From positions 1,833,503 to 1,897,502 of the forward strand of contig NC_045143.1 in the NCBI RefSeq assembly GCF_008831285.2: a DNA stretch of 64,000 nucleotides, written 5' to 3'. The notes under the pieces were generated by a model. That model did no database searches and was not told the origin of the DNA. It saw nothing but the letters and a program-made list of their open reading frames with translations. This stretch comes from Nymphaea colorata (lineage: Eukaryota; Streptophyta; Magnoliopsida; Nymphaeales; Nymphaeaceae). Made by a program: the position numbers and the translations under genes. Positions 34,659 through 46,406 of this stretch are shown here, piece by piece. Within the stretch, counting starts at the first letter, position 1. Every line of letters begins with the position of its first letter.

Positions 34659-35433
34659 TGAAGGAGGTGGAGATCGTGCTGGAAGAGGCCCAGCCCTATG
34701 TTTACTCCTTGTTCAGCCCAGAAGGTGCCGCCACCACAAGGCTGCATGATAAATTGTATCGGTTCATGCATCGCTTGATTGATTGGCGGCTGTTCCACCT
34801 AATTTCAGAAGCAATAATAAATCAAATCTCTGTTTCAGTGATTACAGACAAAGATGAACCATTCTAGGTGTTTTTTGTCGAAAAGAATGCTTGCTTTGGT
34901 GGTTGTAAGATTTATCAGACTCTGAAAGTTCTAGAATCTTATCTATGCATCTAAACAAGTGAACGGAGATGCTGCGTCTAGTTAGTGGACATTGAAGATT
35001 GAGTCCTAATGTACAAAAATCTAGAACTTTTGGACTTTCATAGGACAAGAACTGATGCACTTACATTGCTTTTGTTCCTAGTTGTTCTCTCTGGATAGAC
35101 GCTATCCTCTTTGAGAAGAAACACCGACCAGTTTTTGCTCCTTTGTTGCGACCAAAAATTCCTAAACTCTTTTGTGGGAAAAAGTACGTAGTTTCTCATG
35201 GTCTTACTTTCTATTTTCAACTGAATCTCTTCCTTCATCGGCGACCGACATAGATTCCGTGCCGTCTCCACTGGAAGTCTTCAAAATTAATGGGGAAAAG
35301 CTGCCGATTCTGCTCGAAAGTATATCGAAAATTTCCAATCCCCTTTGGCTCCGTTAGTTGCCTCTAGTTTCTCACAGGCATGCCAAAATCCTAATCCTTG
35401 ACATGGGTACCTTCAATACGCGGATTTCTTTAT
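34659..35433 (+). pseudogene. CXE tail copy T3
   Basis: About 775 bases correspond to 9311-10095 with substitutions. The coding part reads KEVEIVLEEAQPYVYSLF; Tyr replaces catalytic His280, and one base is lost in the HRLD codons. The normal stop is therefore bypassed and the frame runs 28 codons farther to 34867. The rest of the enzyme is absent; the preceding sequence is unrelated and ends in CATCTCAG. Confidence 0.8.
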
Positions 35434-35709
35434 CCGTTCCAATGCCTCTATCTCTCACAGGCCTTTTTACTGCATGCATGTGTGATAGACCGGATGTATG
35501 GATAGACAGAAGATCTCAGCTCATATAATATATAAATGTATATCCTTTCTAGAATGACCGTAGACTGAGTGCTTCTCCCCCATCTTCGTTCTTGCATTCT
35601 CTTCATCCATGCTTACTTTCAAACGTGTCATTCTTGCCATTACTGAACTCTGGATTGGAAAAGCTCATTGTAGGTCATTGTCAAATATTGATGTTGGATT
35701 TGGATACTC

Positions 35710-36730
35710 GTAGATCCAAACCAAACCCAACCCGTCTAATGAAAATTCTCGGTCAGAACATGCACAAGGCAGATGAGACCGGATTGAGTCCTGCATCTCC
35801 AACCTCAGGTCTGAAACCAATGCCAAGCCAACCAGAGAACTTGAAAGTGGCCCATAGGCACTGAGTTTTAGCAAAGCCTAGATCCACACCAAAAGATATA
35901 ACCGAGACCGGCCTCAGCCGAAACCTCTGGGCATCTCTCTCGCTCTCTCTCCCACCAACACACACGTACAGAAGCAACTTCTTAGAGCACACCGAATGTC
36001 TTTCTGCCCAATGAGGAGAAGAAGAAAGACCAGAACACCAAGTTTTCCGTCGACATATAAGTAAACCAGGAGAAACCACCACCCAAATGCATTCAATCAA
36101 AGAATATAGCCTCTTCCTATACTTTTAAGCAAGAGGAAGATGAACAAGAAGAACCCACCTTTCAAGAAGTATGGAAGGAGCGGGACGTGGTCGCCGGAAT
36201 CCTTCGCCGCGGCAGCCGGAATCCTTCACCGCGGCAGCCGAAACCCTAAACTCTGAACTCCGAAGGACCACCGCCTCAGCCCGCGCTTATCCCCCACTGT
36301 TCTCCGGCTGCCGCGGCGAAGGATTCCGGCGACCACGTCCCGCTCCTTCCATACTTCTTGAAAGGTGGGTTCTTCTTGTTCTTCTTCCTCTGGCTTAAAA
36401 GTATAGGAAGAGGCTATATTCTTTGATTGAATGCATTTGGGTGGTGGTTTCTCCTGGTTTACTTATATGTCGACGGAAAAGTTGGTGTTCTGGTCTTCCT
36501 CCTTCTCCTCATTGGGTAGAAAGACATTCGGTGTGAGATGCCCAGAGGTTTCGGCTGAGGCCGGCCTCCGTTATATCTTTTGGACGTGAACGGGTCGTGT
36601 GGATCTAGGTTTTGCCAAAACCCAGTGCCAATGAGGTTGGAGATGCAGGACTCAACCCGGTCTCATCTGCTTTGTGCATGTACTGACCCCGAATTTTCAT
36701 TAGATGGGTTGGGTTGGGTTTGGATCTATG
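35710..36730. mobile_element. Foldback element F6, oldest copy
   Basis: The arms, about 35710-36240 and 36301-36730, are inverted copies sharing GATCCAAACC, GAGATGCAGGACTCAA, CCGGCCTCAGCCGAAACCTC and GGAGCGGGACGTGGTCGCC. The centre contains a CGCCGCGGCAGCCGGAATCCTTC tandem pair and an AAACCCTAAACT telo-box. The right arm lacks about 67 bases present in later copies. Frames seen here are palindrome artefacts. Confidence 0.8.
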
Positions 36731-36770
36731 GGTCAGACCGGAAACAATTCACCGAATGTCATTGATTATC

Positions 36771-36855
36771 ATTATACTTTGACCACATTTAGCTTGTGAA
36801 TGGAATTAAAAATAAATATTTAATTCCATCAAAAGCTAAATGTGATCAAAGTACA
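36771..36855. repeat. Short hairpin (MITE-like) repeat
   Basis: Arms of about 37 bases (ACTTTGACCACATTTAGCTT paired with AAGCTAAATGTGATCAAAGT) surround an AT-rich loop. The same sequence forms the inner arms of the zinc-finger element at 10.9 and 11.35 kb. Copies lie at +9,676 and +19,353. Confidence 0.75.
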
Positions 36856-37365
36856 ATTGAACACTTGTATCCGGGTCAAAATCTGGATTCAAATCTGCTC
36901 TTTCCATAAATACAAAAGACATGTACTTGTAACCGCATAATGCCATAAGTGTTAATGTAAAAAGTATAAAAAGTATAAGATGAATTGGAAAAATAAATAT
37001 AAAAGAATGAAGGGAGAAATATAGTTTTACAAAATCACATAAAGTTTTATAAAGCTGGTCCAAACCTGCTTTTCCAATAAATTGAAACTGTATTTGACAT
37101 TGTGCCTCCTAAGACAGGATCCAAACTTGCGTTCCCTGTCCAAAACCAGCAGAGAGTTGATGGTCAGCCTACTGTTCTAGTGCACAAAGGTACAAGGTGG
37201 GTATTTTTTTTTTCTTGAACAGATCTAAACACTGAAAAATCATTTTCTTATTATGGGAGATTTAAATTTCATGGATGACGACTGTTCTCCAGCTCACGTT
37301 TATTTCACAGATGACAATAAAACAAGGTAATTTTTCCGACCTCAGACCTTGGATTGGTGCAGCTG

Positions 37366-38548
37366 TATAACTCCATTTTTATCGATGTGTTACCTTCATG
37401 AAGACCGGTAAGTCACATAGTTTTGCCAGCATTTTACATTCATTGATGGCTCATGTTTTTCTTCTCCCTAAAAGATATAAAAAATACATGCAACACACTT
37501 GGATGCTGTTAAAAATACATAAAAAAAATAATGAAATCATGAGATTTAACGTGGTTTTCCACCACGAAAGGCGACCATTGGCCATAAGAATTATAATGTT
37601 TGATTTGATATTTATACTTTCTGTGTGCTATAATCTATGGATCTCTCTTTGGTTTTTTTTACAACTCTGGGTCGACGAATCTCTTTGTTGATAGCGATAA
37701 AGTTATTATTTTTGTTGGTTTTTTTATTTTTATAGATATCATTTCCTTATATAGGTTGGAACATTATCGTCAGTGACTCAACAATGATAACATTTCTTTT
37801 GTTGAGCAAAAATGTTAGTTGCTTTGCCTAACATGAATATTGTTAGATTTGATATTTATACCTGGTCAAAAAACTTTTTTTTTTGCAAGTTCAAATGGAT
37901 GACCACCCTCCTTGATAATAATGTTATTATTATTTTTATTACATCTTTGCTTTTATAGTTGTTGTTCTCTTATAACTCAACTTTTTCTTTAATAATAATA
38001 ACATTTTTTTTATTGAAAAGATTTTTTTTTATAACGTTAAATCATTGCATAACACCTTCCATTTTCACCTCCAAGACATACTTGAAAAATCTAAGAGATC
38101 ATATTTCTGCCAATATTTTTTCTTTTATTTTTGCAATGAGTCAACGACCCCCCTTGTTGATAATAATGTTATTATTATTTATCTCCATCTTCACCTCCAC
38201 AATATAATTCCTTATAGGTAGCAAAATTATATTTTTATCAATGATGACCTTCAATTTGTTGTGAAATTTTTATTTAATAACTTTAAAGTTTAAACACTTG
38301 CATAATGCTCTTTATTTTATCGTGCACCATATGGGGATCTTCCTGCTCTAATAACATATTTAAAAAAGAAAATAAAAATCTAACGCCGTTTTTAAATATG
38401 GAAAACCAACATCAACCTTAAGGAGTGTAAGAATTAATATTTCTACGTTCTCTTTTTATATGAATATTTAGATATTTCTCCTGTCTTTTTTTCAATGCAA
38501 AGTTAATGATCAAACTTATTGATAATGTCAACATTACTTTTAAAATAT
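37366..38548 (-). mobile_element. LTR-derived repeat R, copy 3
   Basis: A 1.2-kb relative of 15265-16450: GATTTAACGTGG and GGCGACCATTGGCC phrase, three internal GATAATAATGTTATTA units, and a degenerate primer-binding-like site (CTGCTCTAATAACAT) near 38342. It is cut off at a GC-rich segment at about 38549. Copies are at 47042-48225 and 56719-57902. Confidence 0.6.
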
Positions 38549-38740
38549 ATGTTATTCACGGGGTTCCGAACACGGCCGCTGTATCTGCCGTTCTCATTAC
38601 TCGACGTTGATCAAACCTGCCGGGCGGTGTATACCAACAGGGTCTTCCGACAGTCAGAGCCGCCTTGAGCAGCCACCCTCTCGTCCGCGCCTTCTTGGCC
38701 TTTAACGTGGTTGAGTTGCTCAGCCAAAAATTTTTCACGA
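38549..38740. other. GC-rich island of unknown origin
   Basis: About 180 bases are clearly GC-richer than the surrounding AT-rich repeat. On the minus strand a 60-codon frame reads KARTRGWLLKAALTVGR and GRFDQRRVMRTADTAAVFG. It is not recognised. The frame is kept in all three tandem copies with a few substitutions, but that follows from their recent origin and is not evidence of function. Confidence 0.35.
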
Positions 38741-39300
38741 AAATGATAAATTAAAATTTTTAAATTTTGATACTAGTCAAAATATCATTTTTCAAAATTT
38801 TTATATATGACAAGCAAACTTTTTTAAAATTACATGTAATTTAAAAAAAAAAAATTGAGGTGGGATCAAAGCCCCTCTGCCCCTGGTTGCAAAGGTTCCT
38901 TTTCGTTATCCAAACACAGTCCAGCTCGGTGGAGCCGGGACCAGCTCATCTGTCGGTGGATTGTTCTCAAGACATTCTACTGCCTGCATGTTGATTGATT
39001 ACCTGACTACTAGTGGGATGATCCTATTGTTTCGGAAGTAAAAAAAAAAACTCCATTAATGGTTGCTCTCTGTAGTTGTTGGGGGTTCATCTCCACGACT
39101 ACCGCGAATTACTTTCTTTCCAAGTAGGGGATCAGCAGGAAGCTCAACACGACTAGAGGATAGTGTGGATGACAAAGAAGGCTCCCTCAAGTCGTGGCAC
39201 ATGGCAGATGCTGGAACGAGGGGTTCAAACATGGAGAAGTTGCTTTACCCGGCTCGAGTTTATTATGTAATTTTTTTTATCTTTTGTTTCTATTGGAAAA

Positions 39301-39500
39301 GGATTGGCTTGTTTCATTCTAAAAGGACAAGAACTTAATTATAGTCCTAGGCAAATTTCATAGAGATAATATTATGGACTGTTTTTATTAGCCATGACTA
39401 GGATTGGCTTGTTTCATTCTAAAAGGACAAGAACTGAATTATAGTCTTGGGCAAATTTCATAGAGATAATATTATGAACTGTTTTTATTAGCCATGGCTA
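39301..39500. repeat. 100-bp tandem duplication
   Basis: The block starting GGATTGGCTTGTTTCATTC occurs at 39301 and again at 39401 with a few substitutions. Both are present in the later tandem copies. Confidence 0.9.
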
Positions 39501-40466
39501 GACAACATAGTTATGCCTTCAAACTAAGATATGCGTTCTATTGTAAATGAATTTTTGGGTCTGTCTTAGAAAGGCTTTTTTTTTTCAAGCATTTTTTGAC
39601 AAGTAATGAACCTTTTTATTACCTTTGGCTTTGGCTTAAGTTAGACAGGATGTTAATATATTGGATTTGGATTACACATCGAGCCAAACTACTGTTTTGA
39701 AAAAGGTCAGACATTAAAAAAAAAGTTAATGTGCGATTTTTTAATCAGATGAAATTTGAATTTAAGAAATGACATCCAATCAAATTTGGATTTTGATATG
39801 TCTAAATATTGGAATGGAGTCAAATCAACTTTATTTTTAAACAAATATCATCTATCTAATACTCTTACATTTTGAAAATACTCAAATCATGTTCAAAATT
39901 TAAATTTATATCCAGATATGATTGTAAAAATCAGATTCCACAAACTAGGGTTGTGAAATATGATTTTTGATTGAGAGATATGACTTTTCTCAGTTCAAAT
40001 CCTAATATATAAATATCTGAAAAAACGAATACGATTGAGAGCATATGTGAATCGAATCCTATCCATATATAAATATCCGTGAAAAAACAAATACAATGAA
40101 ATGCGTAGTATCCGAATGAAATCAGATTTATTAACATCCCCACTAAAAGCATTGCAACAGAAATGCATCCACTGGCTAATTGAAAGTCCAGTCTCTTATA
40201 AATTATTCTGTGTGTGGAACTTATCTTATAAAGCTTTGCAACATCAAGTTTGCAAGGCAAGCAGGGGCATAGGAAGGATTTCTTTCCAAGCGACTCGGGC
40301 AGCGCAGAAGAGTTCAGCGACTCCATAAATAATATTTCCGAAAGTTTTTTATGAAGGTTAACATTGTAAGTTTTCTAGGTTTACAAAGGGCAAACCAAAG
40401 TTTTCTGAAATTTTTATATGTGAATTTTAATTGACAAACTGTTAAAGGGGAGGGAAGGGGACATGG

Positions 40467-40585
40467 CTCAGGGTGGGCATCGGGCCGGCCAAACCCGGTA
40501 AGAATCGGTTCCGGCAGGCTCAATGTACAAAACTCGGGTTCTGCTCGGTTATAATAAGAAAACTATTTTTAAAAATATAAAATGG
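40467..40585. mobile_element. hAT-like end, truncated
   Basis: CAGGGTGGGCATCGGGCCGG resembles the terminal sequence of plant hAT elements (CAGGGGTGGGC type). It is cut off after about 120 bases by the start of the older duplicated block. Copy at 50144. Confidence 0.4.
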
Positions 40586-41689
40586 AGGATGAAGGATCCC
40601 TACGAAATGAAGGATTGAAGAAGAAGAAATAGGTCTTGTATGTAGTGGTCTCCCTTTTGTGTCATTGGCATTGCCTTTTTCCCACACGTCTAATGGCGTT
40701 CTCCCTCGACCAGCCGCCTTCTAATGGCGTTCTCCCTCACGTTCTACTTTTTCCACCTCTAAATCCTCTCATCGGCCTGGGTCGCTGCAGTGTCAACCGT
40801 CATGCTTAAAGCTAAAGGGTTGTGGTAGGTAATCCAACAGCAGCGTGATCTACCCAGGTAATTCTCTCCATGATGCTCTACCTCATAGAAAAGATGTTGT
40901 GTGCATACGTAGATTGATATGAAACAACTGATTTGTGGTCTCCATAAGAAGCCAAACAATTGCAAAATGCCCACAATTTTAGAAAGATAAAGAAGAAAGA
41001 GAGAAGAGAGAGAGAGAAAGAAAGAAAGGGATGGCACAAGAAAGATTGAAAAAAAGTGTGTGTGTGTGTGTTTTGTATACTTTTTAGAGATATTGTAAAT
41101 CCAATATCTCCAAAAATGAATAGATTGGGAGGAAATGGAAAGATCATTGTATGAATGAAGGGTAATAACAAGAGCAGCAATATATGGCTCGGGGAGTTCT
41201 TTTGTTTCATGTTGCTGAGTGGGAGTGCTTTGTTTTACAGGTTTTGTACGGGGTAAAATAATGATTTTCGTGAGGAAAAGTGGATTGATCGCTCAGTGAT
41301 GTTTTGTAGTTACTTAGGCACCAAAGCAGCAGTAGACCTTAAGGTGGACCTTTGGCTTCCTTCTTAGGTGGTATAAGGAGTATTCCTCCTAATCGTCATC
41401 CAAAAATAATCTCTTATACCTTGCTGCCAAACTTAGTGCCTGAATTCTTAAGAAAGAAAAAGCAACCACACAAACAAAATGAAAAACACTCAAAGATAGA
41501 AACGGAAGAACATTCGGTGCCCTTCAAGCTGCCAAATATGGTGGATCAGCGGTTTTCGCCTCCACTATCTTTCTCGCCTTTGGGCTTAGCTTCCGTTTGC
41601 ACGTAATTTCTCACGAGAACATTAGTGCCATAAAATATACTCTCTTCTCTTTTCTCATCTATTTCCGTGCAACTCGAGCATGCATGCCA

Positions 41690-41790
41690 AACACAATGAC
41701 GGTAGTTCAGAAGCGCCTGTTGACGGTAGGCTGCTATGAGTACTCTGTCTGCGGAAGACACTTAATTATTAACCTACCTCCACAGTGTGG
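41690..41790 (+). pseudogene. Decayed ZAT-like remnant
   Basis: Only a linker (GTAGTTCAGAAGCGCC), YEYSVCGRHLI and the start of the NLPP tail remain of the zinc-finger family. It is shorter than the equivalent copy at 32320. Identical remnant at 51367. Confidence 0.55.
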
Positions 41791-41972
41791 GAAAAAATCA
41801 GCAGAGGTGTAGAACATGTTTTATTACTTAGAAAAAACTTGTTTTTTATAGTTATTTTATTTTTGTATTTACTTTTTTATTTTTATCTTACTAAAAACTT
41901 GTTTTTTCCTTATGAGAAGTGTGTCTATTATTTCGTGTACACTATGTACTGGCGCTTATAACCAGCTTTGGA

Positions 41973-42248
41973 TATGGGTGGGCGTTGGGTCGGGTCGCTA
42001 GCGGGTAGCTGGTACTGGCCAGGTATGGGCTCTAGTGCGGGCCTGAAAAACCCGGCCCAGACCCGATGGGCTAGCCCGAATTGACCTGATAACTTAAAAA
42101 ATATATTTTTTAATTATTCATCATATATATTTTATAATTAAAAATATATTTTATATTCAAAAAAATATTTTATATTTAAAAAATAATTTTTGTTATAACC
42201 GGGGCAGGACCCAAGTTTCAGGTATCGGGGTCGGGTCGAGGTGCTGTG
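41973..42248. mobile_element. hAT-like repeat, copy 3
   Basis: Matches 32716-32986: GGGTGGGCGTTGGGTCGGG at the left, an AT-rich middle, and GGTATCGGGGTCGGGTCGAG at the right. The copy at 51650-51925 belongs to tandem unit U2. Confidence 0.45.
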
Positions 42249-42403
42249 AATGCACTTATACTCTTACATTCAAATCTAAAGGCAGGGTAATCTTGGAGAG
42301 GCACTCCGCATTCTGTGCACAAATTTCACAATTTCTTTCGCCCATTTTGGCATTGGGTGGCCTCTAACATTACTAACAAGAATCCTGGTTCGTAAGCTAC
42401 ACT

Positions 42404-42912
42404 TTGATGGCACCTCAAGCGGCCTCCTCCGATCTTACATGGCCTGTTGTGGATTACACCTGGTTTTGCACGAGGAGGCAAGTGTTTTACGAAGGCACCT
42501 TCAGCCGGGTGATTTCAAGCGCTGCCAACCGCCTCATTCGGCTGGCCACTCTTCTTTTCGCCTACACCACTATTTGTCGATGGAAATGGGGGGCAACCCT
42601 GTTGGGGCAGCCCTTTCTCTCACTGTCTAATGCTTGTTTTTGCTCTCCATAGCTTTCATCCTCTACGCTTAATCCCTACGAAATGAAGGTTTGGAGGCGA
42701 AAAAAGAAACAGGGCTTGTTTGTAGTGATCTTTCTCCTCTACATGTCATTCTCCCTCGACTAGCCTATTGCCTTCTCATGGCACCTTGGTTGCTCCCAAT
42801 ATCTGTCATTCTCGCATTCTACTTCATCCAGAATCCTCTAATCGGCCCTCGTCACTGCAGTGGCGGCTTATTAGGAACCCACTTCTCAATCCTTCGGCGG
42901 AGGGGGAGATAG
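42404..42912 (+). pseudogene. Membrane-domain (4-TM family) pseudogene M3
   Basis: It carries EGTFSRVISSAANRLIRLA and then a frameshift in the segment after FAYTT; the later helices are in another frame (ILPRLAYCLLMAPWLLPIS at about 42747-42805). An in-frame TAA again replaces the His codon after ILYA. Copy at 52081-52589. Confidence 0.7.
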
Positions 42913-43223
42913 GAATTTCCAAGTAGGAGCGGCGGAATCATAACTTTTTATAATTAAAAAAAAAAGAGCACTGAAATGTAATTTTTCAAAAAAAAAATTG
43001 ACAAACCTTTTTTAAAATTAGCTAAATTTGAGGGCCAGGCCATGAGCCCTTACTGACCTTTGGCTCTGCACCTGCTTATGTCTAATTAATCCACCAATAA
43101 TGTAAATGCCCATTTGAGACTTGCGTGATTCGATTTTAATTTGAAATTTGAGTGGTTAAATATATGTCTCAATCTCCATTTTTCTGGTGCAGGTGATTTG
43201 AGTTTCCAAGTATAGTTTTCAGG

Positions 43224-44069
43224 TAACAGAAAAAGGATAGGGGATTAACTTGGAACACATTTTCTTTACCCACGGAAGGCCATCCGCCTTAAGATTGACA
43301 AAGTATGTTAATCTCTTATATAGGCATTACAGATGAGATAACTCCTTATTTTAAGGAGCTGTTACAAGATATTCGTTATCGATAAAACCGTTCCATGATT
43401 TTTGCTTTAACTGTTTCCATAATCCATCGTTTTGATTTTTGCCATGATCCTTTCCAAAGGATCCTTACCATGATGTTGGCATCCTTATCATATGTGTGTG
43501 TCGTTAACCATCATTCTTTTCATCTTCCTTTAAATTGGGCGGCGTTTCACAAAGTCCAAATTTGCCATGGAGATTTTGTGGAGGCAGATTATGCTCTGGC
43601 AGCAATTCAGAAATCTTAAGCTTGATTCTTGAAGATTTTGTTCAAATGATCGAGTGCTCGCTTTGGTGAAGAAGACAACGATCTCTTTGATCGTCTGCGT
43701 GCCATCTTTGGGCATTGATCTTCTTCTTCAAGCATCATTCTCTGATACTATGTTGAAAAACATAAAGCAATAACAGAAAAAGCTTAGGGGATTAATGTGG
43801 AGTATATTTTCTTTACCCACAGATGGCCATCCGCCTTAAGATTGACAAAGAATGCCAATCTCTTATATAGGCATTACAGATGAGATAACTCATTATTTTG
43901 AGGAGCTGTTACAAGATATTCATTATCAACAAAACCGTTCCTTGATTTTTGTTGTTACTATTTCCATAATCTATTGTCTTTATTTTTGCCATAATCCATT
44001 TCAAAGGATCCTTACCATGATGTTGGAATCAATATCATATGTGTGTGCCGTTAACCATCATTCTTTTCA
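43224..44069 (-). mobile_element. TRIM-like miniature LTR retrotransposon
   Basis: On the minus strand a 5' LTR (44069-43751, about 319 bases) begins TGAAAAGAATGATGG and ends TTTTTCAACA. It is followed directly by a primer-binding-like site TAGTATCAGAG, one mismatch from the initiator-Met tRNA site. The internal region is only about 228 bases and ends in a purine tract (AAAGGAAGA). The 3' LTR (43522-43224) follows and lacks its last 20 or so bases. The LTRs differ by many substitutions, so the insertion is old. There is no coding sequence. It is absent from the older copy at 34350 and present again at 52901-53746. Confidence 0.75.
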
Positions 44070-44377
44070 ATGTTCATGTCCCCTGCTCTGTTTCACCACC
44101 TGCGCTCGTTGCTCTCCTTCTGACTTGTTCTGTGCGGTCCCTCTGCCATTACAGCCTTCGCAAAACTTATTCTATGGTTCTTACTGCATCCTACTGACTG
44201 TAATACGTATACATATACGTAATACGAATACATATACATAGTTATGTTCCCATCCATGGAAGGCAGGGTTTGTCAATTCATAATTCCTGTTACGGGCAAG
44301 TTATGTTGCATCAATATTATGAGACCTGATGTTGTTTTAGTTGTGATGGAATCTACAAAATGATCGATTCATCTCAG

Positions 44378-45138
44378 TGAAGGAGGTGGAGCTCGTGCTG
44401 GAAGAGGCCCAGCCCTATGTTTACTCCTTGTTCAGCAGAGAAGGTGCCGCCACCACAAGGCTGCATGATAAATTGTATCGGTTCATACATCGCTTGATTG
44501 ATTGGCGGCTGTTCCACCTAATTTCAGAAGCAATAATAAATCAAATCTCTGTTTCAGTGATTACAGACAAAGATGAACCATTCTAGGTGTTTTTTGTCGA
44601 AAAGAATGCTTGATTTGGTGGTTGTAAGATTTATCAGACTCTGGAAGTTGTAGAATCTTATCTAAGCATCTAAACAAGTGAACGGAGAAGCTGCGTCTAG
44701 TTAGTGGACATTGAAGATTGAGTCCTTAATGTACAAAAATCTAGAACTTTTGGACTTTCATAGGACAAGACCTGATGCACTTACATTGCTTTTGTTCCTA
44801 GTTGTTCTCCCTGGATAGACGCTATCCTCTTTGAGAAGAAACTCTGACCAGTTTTTGCTCCTTTGTTGCAACCAGAAATTCCTAAACTCTTTTGTGGGAA
44901 AAAGTATGTAGTTTCTCATGGTCTTACTTTCTATTTTCAACTGAATCTCTTCCTTCATCGGCGACCGACATAGATTCCGCGCCATCTCGATTGGAAGTCT
45001 TCAAAATTAATGGGGAAGAGCTGCCAATTCTGGTCGAAAGTATATCGAAAATTTCCAATCCCCTTTGGCTCCGTTAGTTGCCTCTAGTTTCTCACAGGCA
45101 TGCCAAAATCCTACCTTCTACACGCGGATTTCTTTATC
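44378..45138 (+). pseudogene. CXE tail copy T4
   Basis: Same structure as T3: it starts after CATCTCAG, encodes KEVELVLEEAQPYVYSLF with Tyr in place of the catalytic His, and has lost the stop through a one-base deletion. The 3' flank homology ends near 45138 after a short deletion. Identical copy in U2 at 54055. Confidence 0.8.
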
Positions 45139-45419
45139 CGTTCCAATGCCTCTATCTCTCACAGGCCTTTCTACTGCATGTGTGATAGACCGGATGGATG
45201 GATAGACAGAAGATCTCAGCTCATATAATATATAAATGTATATCCTTTCTAGAACGACCATAGACTAAGTGCTTCTCCCCATCTTCGTTTTTGCATTCTC
45301 TTCATCCATGCTTACTTTCAAACGTGTCATTCTTGCAATTACTGAACTCTGCATTGGAAAACCTCATTGTAGGTCATTGTCAAATATTGATGTAGGATTC
45401 GGATACTCGTAGATCCAAA

Positions 45420-46406
45420 CCAAACCCAACCCGTCTAATGGAAATTCTGGGTCAGGACATGCACAAGGCAGATGAGACCGGATTGAGTCCTGCATCTCCA
45501 ACCTCAGGTATGAAACCAATGCCAAGCCAACCAGAGAACTTGAAAGTGGCCCATAGGCACTGAGTTTTAGCAAAGCCTAGATCCACACCAAAAGATATAA
45601 CCGAGACCGGCCTCAGCCGAAACCTCTGGGCATCTCTCTGGCTCTCTCTCCCACCAACACACACATACAGAAGCAACTTCTTAGAGCACACCGAATGTCT
45701 TTCTGCCCAATGAGGGGAAGAAGAAAGACCAGAACACCAAGTTTTCGGTTGACATATAAGCAAACCAGGAGAAACCACCACCCAAATGCACTCAATCAAA
45801 GAATATTGCATCTTGCTATACTTTTAAGCCAGAGGAAGAAGAACAAGAAAAACCCACCTTTCAAGAAGTATGGAAGGAGCGGGACGTGGTCGCCAGAATC
45901 CTTCGGAGTTTAGAGTTTAGGGTTTCCGGCTGCCGCGGCGAAGGATTCCGGTGACCACGTCCCGCTCCTTCCATACTTCTTGAAAGGTGGGTTCTTCTTG
46001 TTCTTCTTCCTCTTGCTTAAAAGTATAGGAAGAGGCCATATTCTTTGATTGAATGCATTTGGGTGGTGGTTTCTGCTGCTGGTTTACTTATATGTCGACG
46101 GAAAACTTGGTGTTCTGGTCTTTCTTTTTCTCCTCATTGGGCAGAAAGACATTCGGTGTGGTCTAAGAAGTTGCTTCTGTATGTGTGTGTTGGTGGGAGA
46201 GAGAGCGAGAGAGATGCCCAGAGGTTTCGGCTGAGGCCGGCCTCCGTTATATCTTTTGGACGTGAACGGGTCGTGTGGATCTAGGTTTTGCCAAAACCCA
46301 GTGCCAATGAGGTTGGAGATGCAGGACTCAACCCGGTCTCATCTGCTTTGTGCATGTACTGACCCCGAATTTTCATTAGATGGGTTGGGTTGGGTTTGGA
46401 TCTATG
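45420..46406. mobile_element. Foldback element F6', spanning the U1/U2 junction
   Basis: Inverted arms meet near 45905-45930, at GAATCCTTCGGAGTTTAGAG and a TTTAGGGTTT telo-box. The right arm crosses the boundary between tandem units. Unlike the copy at 35710, it keeps the GTCTAAGAAGTTGCTTCTG segment in the right arm. Equivalent element at 55097-56083. Confidence 0.8.

Larger units (their letters stand above)
31216..36534 (+). repeat. Old segmental duplication, copy A
   Basis: This 5.3-kb block corresponds to 40596-46210 in the same orientation and module order: membrane-domain piece, GA/GT-rich block, ZAT remnant, hAT-like repeat, membrane-domain pseudogene, CXE tail, foldback. Many substitutions and indels separate the two copies. 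Copy A lacks the TRIM-like insertion found at 43224-44069. Confidence 0.8.
36535..46210 (+). repeat. 9.68-kb tandem unit U1
   Basis: The sequence from GAGATGCCCAGAGG onward repeats at 46211 with a 9,676-9,677-base offset. On direct comparison of sampled stretches only a one-base T-run difference (near 37875) and one substitution (near 38608) were noticed against U2. The unit contains, in order, a short hairpin repeat, repeat R, a GC-rich island, an hAT-like end, membrane-domain, ZAT, hAT-like, membrane-domain, TRIM-like, CXE-tail and foldback modules. It encodes no complete gene. Confidence 0.93.

Noticed and set aside
39063-39338. 91-codon frame preserved in all three tandem units
   Set aside because: Preservation follows from the recent duplication. 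The sequence is unrecognised and runs into AT-rich repeat, so no gene is called.
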